Notes under the pieces: model-generated | The model's database searches: none | What the model was told of the DNA's origin: nothing | What the model saw: only the letters and a program-made list of their open reading frames with translations | Shown here: in pieces, positions 60,380 through 64,000 of the stretch | How the letters are laid out: every line of letters starts with the position of its first letter | How positions within the stretch are numbered: position 1 is the stretch's first letter | Translations under genes and position numbers: made by a program | Assembly (NCBI GenBank): GCA_029204225.1 | Contig: CM055113.1 | Coordinates: 19,177,413-19,241,412 of the forward strand | DNA from: Diphasiastrum complanatum | Taxonomy: Eukaryota > Streptophyta > Lycopodiopsida > Lycopodiales > Lycopodiaceae | Direction of reading: 5' to 3' | DNA length: 64,000 nt

Positions 60380-61220
60380 AAAATGTGGTAATTAACTTTG
60401 CTTTTCTTACCTCTTTTGATGAACCAACTTGTGTAGGTGAAGCAATTCAAAAGGAGGAATGGATCCAAGCCATGGATCATGAGCATCAATTACTCATCAA
60501 GAACAACACTTGGAGGTTGGTGGAACTTCCAAAAGGCAAGAAGGCAATTGGGTGTAAGTGGATCTTCAAGATCAAGACAAAAGAAGATGGATCAATCAAA
60601 AGGTACAAGGCAAGATTGGTGGCAAAAGGGTATGCTCAAGAGTATGGCATTGACTATGATAAGACCTTTGCACCCGTGGCAAAGATGGTAACAATTCGGA
60701 CCCTTATCTCTCTTGCAACTCTTTATGGTTGGGACATGTGGCAAATGGATGTTACTAATGCTTTTTTGAATGGTGATCTTGAAGAGGAAATCTACATGGA
60801 GCAACCCGAGGGCTATGTTTCACATGATGAGCCTAATCATGTGTGTTTCCTACAAAAGAGCTTGTATGGGCTTAAGCAAGCACCAAGAAGTTGGTATGCT
60901 AAGCTCAATTCCTTCTTACTCTCTCAAAACTTCATCATGAGTGAGTATGATCATTCTCTCTACTTTAGATTGAATGATAATGGTGACATCACTTTGCTTT
61001 TGATCTATGTTGATGACATAATATTAAGTGGTGATAGCAATGAAGATATAGATGACATCAAGATGGCACTTAAAAGTAAGTTTGAGATACAAGATCTTGG
61101 TAAGCTTCACTATATCTTAGGAATAGAGATTGTTAGGACTTCTAATTCTACTTTCATTTGTCAAGAGAAGTATTCTAACTCTATTCTAAAAAGATTTCAT
61201 ATGGAAAATTGCAAAGTAGT
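60380..61220 (+). CDS. Copia E7 reverse transcriptase, intact domain
   Basis: An uninterrupted frame carries the whole copia RT: EEWIQAMDHEHQLLIKNNTW, CKWIFKIKTKEDGSIKRYKA, YGIDYDKTFAPVAKMVTIRT, MWQMDVTNAFLNGDLEEEIY, LYGLKQAPRSWYAKL and the intact catalytic box IYVDDIILSG. It then continues to KFEIQDLGKLHYILGIEI. It converts element RNA to DNA in particles. The frame runs on into a solo LTR at 61221 and so ends artificially at 61275. Gag, protease and integrase are missing upstream. Confidence 0.93.
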
Positions 61221-62053
61221 TGTGAAAAATGCAAAAATAAGCTTGGTAGAGGCCAAAAATCTTGTATATAGATAAACACACATGTGTGGAGCCTGTTCCC
61301 ACGTGTGAAAATAGTGTACTTGTCATGTACCATAATCATATAGGTTGTACATATGATTTAATTCAAGTTCTAGTGGCTAAAAAGGCCAAAAACTAGTTTT
61401 CTAGACATATGACACATGGCATCAATCTATTGATTGCATGAGCCACATCCTTTGGTTAGGTGTCATATCCCATGTGTAGAGGACAGCTCACATGTGTGGA
61501 ATAAGCTGAAGTAGGTGAATTTTGACTTCTAGAAGATTTCCAAGTAGATCTCCATATAGAAGGAAAATGGACCAAAAGTGCTCAAAATAGAAGGTTTTGT
61601 CCAAGTGTCAATTTTGCATGATGAATCATCATATGACAAAGCACCTTCATACATGTGGGATCAGAGGGATGATCAGTACCATAAGCTCCCACTTATTGTA
61701 TATATAGAGCCACATTTGGCCATAATCAATGTGAGACACCAATCTTGGCTTTGGAAGCAATTTTGAGTGATTCTCTCCATTTGTCTACATTTGTTTTGAT
61801 TGTTTTGAGGTTCTATCAATGTGTACTTGATTTTCAGGTTGGAGTCCGTACCCTGACAGGGTTTCACACGTGTGAAACTAGCAAGTAGATTTACCTTCAA
61901 TAAATGAATGTTCTTGTTTGGATTTTATGTCTAGAATTGATGTAGATTGATCTTAATCTTATGTAGATTGATAGATCAAGTAAATCTAACATCCAATCCC
62001 TCTTGAGGATCAGATTAAGATCCACTCTTGGTCCTTTTTGTACTTTTTGCACA
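61221..62053. mobile_element. Solo LTR (833 bp) inserted in copia E7
   Basis: It starts TGTGAAAAATGC and ends TTTTTGCACA, with the 5-base GTAGT on both sides (61216-61220 and 62054-62058). No coding or primer-binding site is inside, so it is a solo LTR left by recombination. It contains the perfect 18-bp palindrome GTTTCACACGTGTGAAAC at 61861-61878 and related CACATGTG/CACGTG motifs at about 61278, 61300 and 61489. Confidence 0.93.
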
Positions 62054-62058
62054 GTAGT

Positions 62059-62830
62059 TTCTACTCCTATGGAATCAAATGTAAAGCTATCTATAAGAGG
62101 TAATGAAAGATCCTTCAAGGACATTACTCTCTATAGAAAGCTCATAGGATCTCTTATTTGGTTAACCATCACAAGACCTGATCTAAGCTATGTGGTTGGT
62201 AAACTAAGTCAATTCATGCAAGATCCTAGTGAGGCTCATTGGAAGCTAGGAAAGAGAGTACTAAGATACCTCTCGGGATCTAGAGATTTTGGCATCTTGT
62301 ATGAAGGATCTTCACCTTACCTTTGTGGTTTCTCAGATTCAGATTTTGCAGGTGATCAAATGGATAAAAAGTCAAGAAGTGCCTTTGCAATATATCTTGG
62401 AGAGGGATCTATCTCATGGCTATCAAAGAAGCAACCTACTATCTCTCTATCTTCCACCAAGGCCGAGTACAAGGCATTGACAACATGCACCAAGCAGATG
62501 CTTTGGATAAAGAGGATGCTATTGGATCTTCACTTGCTAGATTTTAAGAAGACACCAATCATCTATTGTGACAACCTTTCAGCCCAAATCTTTTCAACCA
62601 GTCCAGTTTTCCATGCTAGAAGCAAGCACATTGAGATTGCTCATAACTTTGTGAGGGACCAAGTCATTGCCAAAGAGGTGGAGCTTCAACATGTCTCTTC
62701 ATTGGAGTGTGTGGCTGACATCTTCACCAAACCATTGGGAAAGGACCTGTATTATAAGCATAGATATAATCTTGGAATGTGTTCAAGATCTATGTTAAAA
62801 CTAGCATCCAATGTTGAAGAGGGAGTGTGA
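62059..62830 (+). CDS. Copia E7 RNase H, continuation of the RT frame
   Basis: The frame resumes right after the target duplication in the same phase as RT: STPMESNVKL, YRKLIGSLIWLTITRPDLSY, FSDSDFAGDQMDKKSRSAFA, ISWLSKKQPTISLSSTKAEY, CDNLSAQIFSTSPVFHARSK, HIEIAHNFVRD and ECVADIFTKPLGKDL. The stop at 62828-62830 overlaps the first bases of the 3' LTR. Without the solo LTR no stop or shift would interrupt RT-RNase H, so E7 is the least decayed copia here. Confidence 0.93.
62814..62825 (+). promoter_or_regulatory. Polypurine tract of E7
   Basis: TGAAGAGGGAG immediately precedes TGTGAAAATTG, the 3' LTR start. Confidence 0.75.
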
Positions 62831-63478
62831 AAATTGTCAACATCCTAGCTAGTTTGAGGCCTAAATTGGCAATTTTTGTACATACTTTTGGATCTAATCT
62901 TTCACACATGTGAAAGAGGCCTAGATACTTTTATTTTAGTATATATCTCATATTAAAGAAGTCCCAAACTTCAGGACCTTCGAAATGACACCAAAATCAT
63001 GTTATTTGGACATATAGGCCAAAATTGGCTATTTTAGGCTACTGGTGTCCTAAAATTGGGTCCTAAGTTCTAGAGAGAGGAGAGAGAGTCATCTCTCTCA
63101 CCTATATTAGGCTAAAATTCATGGAGAACAGGTTGGAGAAACTTATTGTATTGTTGAGAGAGATCAATAGATCATTGTCACAGTTTCTTCCTCCATTGAG
63201 AGCATTGCTTTGCGTATTGTCTTCAAGCTTTTGTGTATGATCTTAAGAGGTTTCCAAAAGTGGTAGGCTGTTGTTGTAGGGCTGGTATGCTGTTGTTTTT
63301 GTCTGCCATCAATACCTTTTATTAGTTTCTTTTGTCTCTTGAATGCTTTGTCAAGTTCATGTGTATCAAAGGTAGCATTAGGATGCTTTGCCATTTCTAG
63401 CTTTTGTAGCTTGTTTTGCAAAGATCTTAGCCAAGTATTTTGGGAGTTTGGATCCATTCAAGATCCACTTTTTTCACA
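62826..63478 (+). repeat. 3' LTR of copia E7, 653 bp
   Basis: It starts TGTGAAAATTGTC after the polypurine tract and ends TTTTTTCACA. The same short inverted ends (TGTGAAAA/TTTTxCACA) and a TTTCACACATGTGAAA motif (62900-62915) relate it to the solo LTR at 61221-62053. The right edge is inferred from that similarity. Confidence 0.75.
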
Positions 63479-64000
63479 ATTGTTACAAAGATTGTCCAGC
63501 AAGATCAAAACCATCGCCGGTTACTGACAAAATTTCTAGAATTCACACGTGTGGGGAATGTCCACAAGTATGATTGATCTTGATTAAGCTTTTTGATTAC
63601 CACAATAACCTTATCCTAGATTGTTTAGCAAGATCTAGTTCAGAAAAAATGGCTTAACCACAATCTAGCATGCTAAGCATCAGAATATGATAGCAATGAA
63701 TCAAATAATGAACAAAAGTACAAGATTTCAATGTATTAGCATTAGCTTCAACACGAGTTAGAGAGAGAAATTTAGAGAGATAACAAACAAAATAGTTTAG
63801 ATCCAAAATAGCATGAGGTAGCTACAAAACTTTGGTTCTTCATCATTGATTGTGAGGAGAGCTACACATATTTATGGAGTTTGAGGTAGCTCGAGGTAGA
63901 ACCACATCCATCATTCCAAAATGACTACTAAAGTGACATCTAGAGTCTATGTGACATTTGTCACTTGCCATGCATGAAATTCTACCAACTTTTTACAAGT
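63479..64000. other. Non-coding; possible further LTR of the TTTCACACGTGTG family
   Basis: TTCACACGTGTGGGGAA at 63542-63558 resembles the LTR palindrome. Otherwise AT-rich without coding support; cut by the window end. Confidence 0.4.

Overview
This window is plant nuclear DNA. It is AT-rich and intron-bearing, and most of it is decayed LTR retrotransposons: many Ty1/copia pieces and several Ty3/gypsy pieces. There are also traces of CACTA and hAT-like DNA transposons and at least seven long, nearly pure GA/CT or GT microsatellites. The only host gene I can support fully is a plant HMGB-type chromatin gene at about 53.9-57.1 kb. The repeat-dominated layout suggests a land plant with a large genome. 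I cannot narrow the species. I see no rRNA or tRNA gene, organelle DNA or CRISPR array.

Left third (1-22 kb). A reverse-oriented LTR element begins the window (1-1295), followed by a reverse TNP2-like CACTA transposase fragment (about 1.65-2.07 kb) and a gypsy RNase H fragment (2.1-2.9 kb). A degenerate transposon-like gene lies between TGCCACGC-rich ends (3.3-5.15 kb). Copia element E1 covers 5.2-7.8 kb. A chromovirus end with a tandemly duplicated chromodomain covers 10.5-11.7 kb. Copia E2 covers 13.0-17.2 kb. A GC-rich tandem hairpin array (18.3-18.9 kb) and a 540-codon proline-rich/coiled-coil reading frame next to a gypsy integrase fragment (20.6-22.3 kb, minus) follow.

Middle (24-50 kb). 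This holds a reverse copia fragment with a foreign insert (24.9-25.7 kb), then copia E3 with a four-copy primer-binding-site array (26.0-28.6 kb). Next come inverted LTR pieces (29.6-31.8 kb), internally deleted copia E4 (31.8-34.0 kb), and a gag remnant followed by an unidentified spliced gene fragment (34.9-36.4 kb). Copia E5 (minus, 38.05-42.65 kb) and copia E6 with both LTRs (43.88-49.85 kb) complete this part.

Right third (50-64 kb). A gypsy gag-PR-RT remnant is interrupted by GT and CT microsatellites (50.9-52.6 kb). The HMGB gene follows, with a repeat-bearing upstream region. A cluster of foldback elements at 58.9-60.0 kb includes a 429-bp MITE with an 8-bp target duplication and a perfect 19-bp hairpin. 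The youngest-looking copia, E7 (60.4-63.5 kb), has an RT-RNase H frame broken only by a solo LTR with a 5-bp target duplication.

The retroelements do not work together as a functional system. Most are independent insertions with stops, frameshifts and deletions. The HMGB gene looks intact and is probably expressed, with a CT-rich leader exon, a leader intron and seven coding exons.
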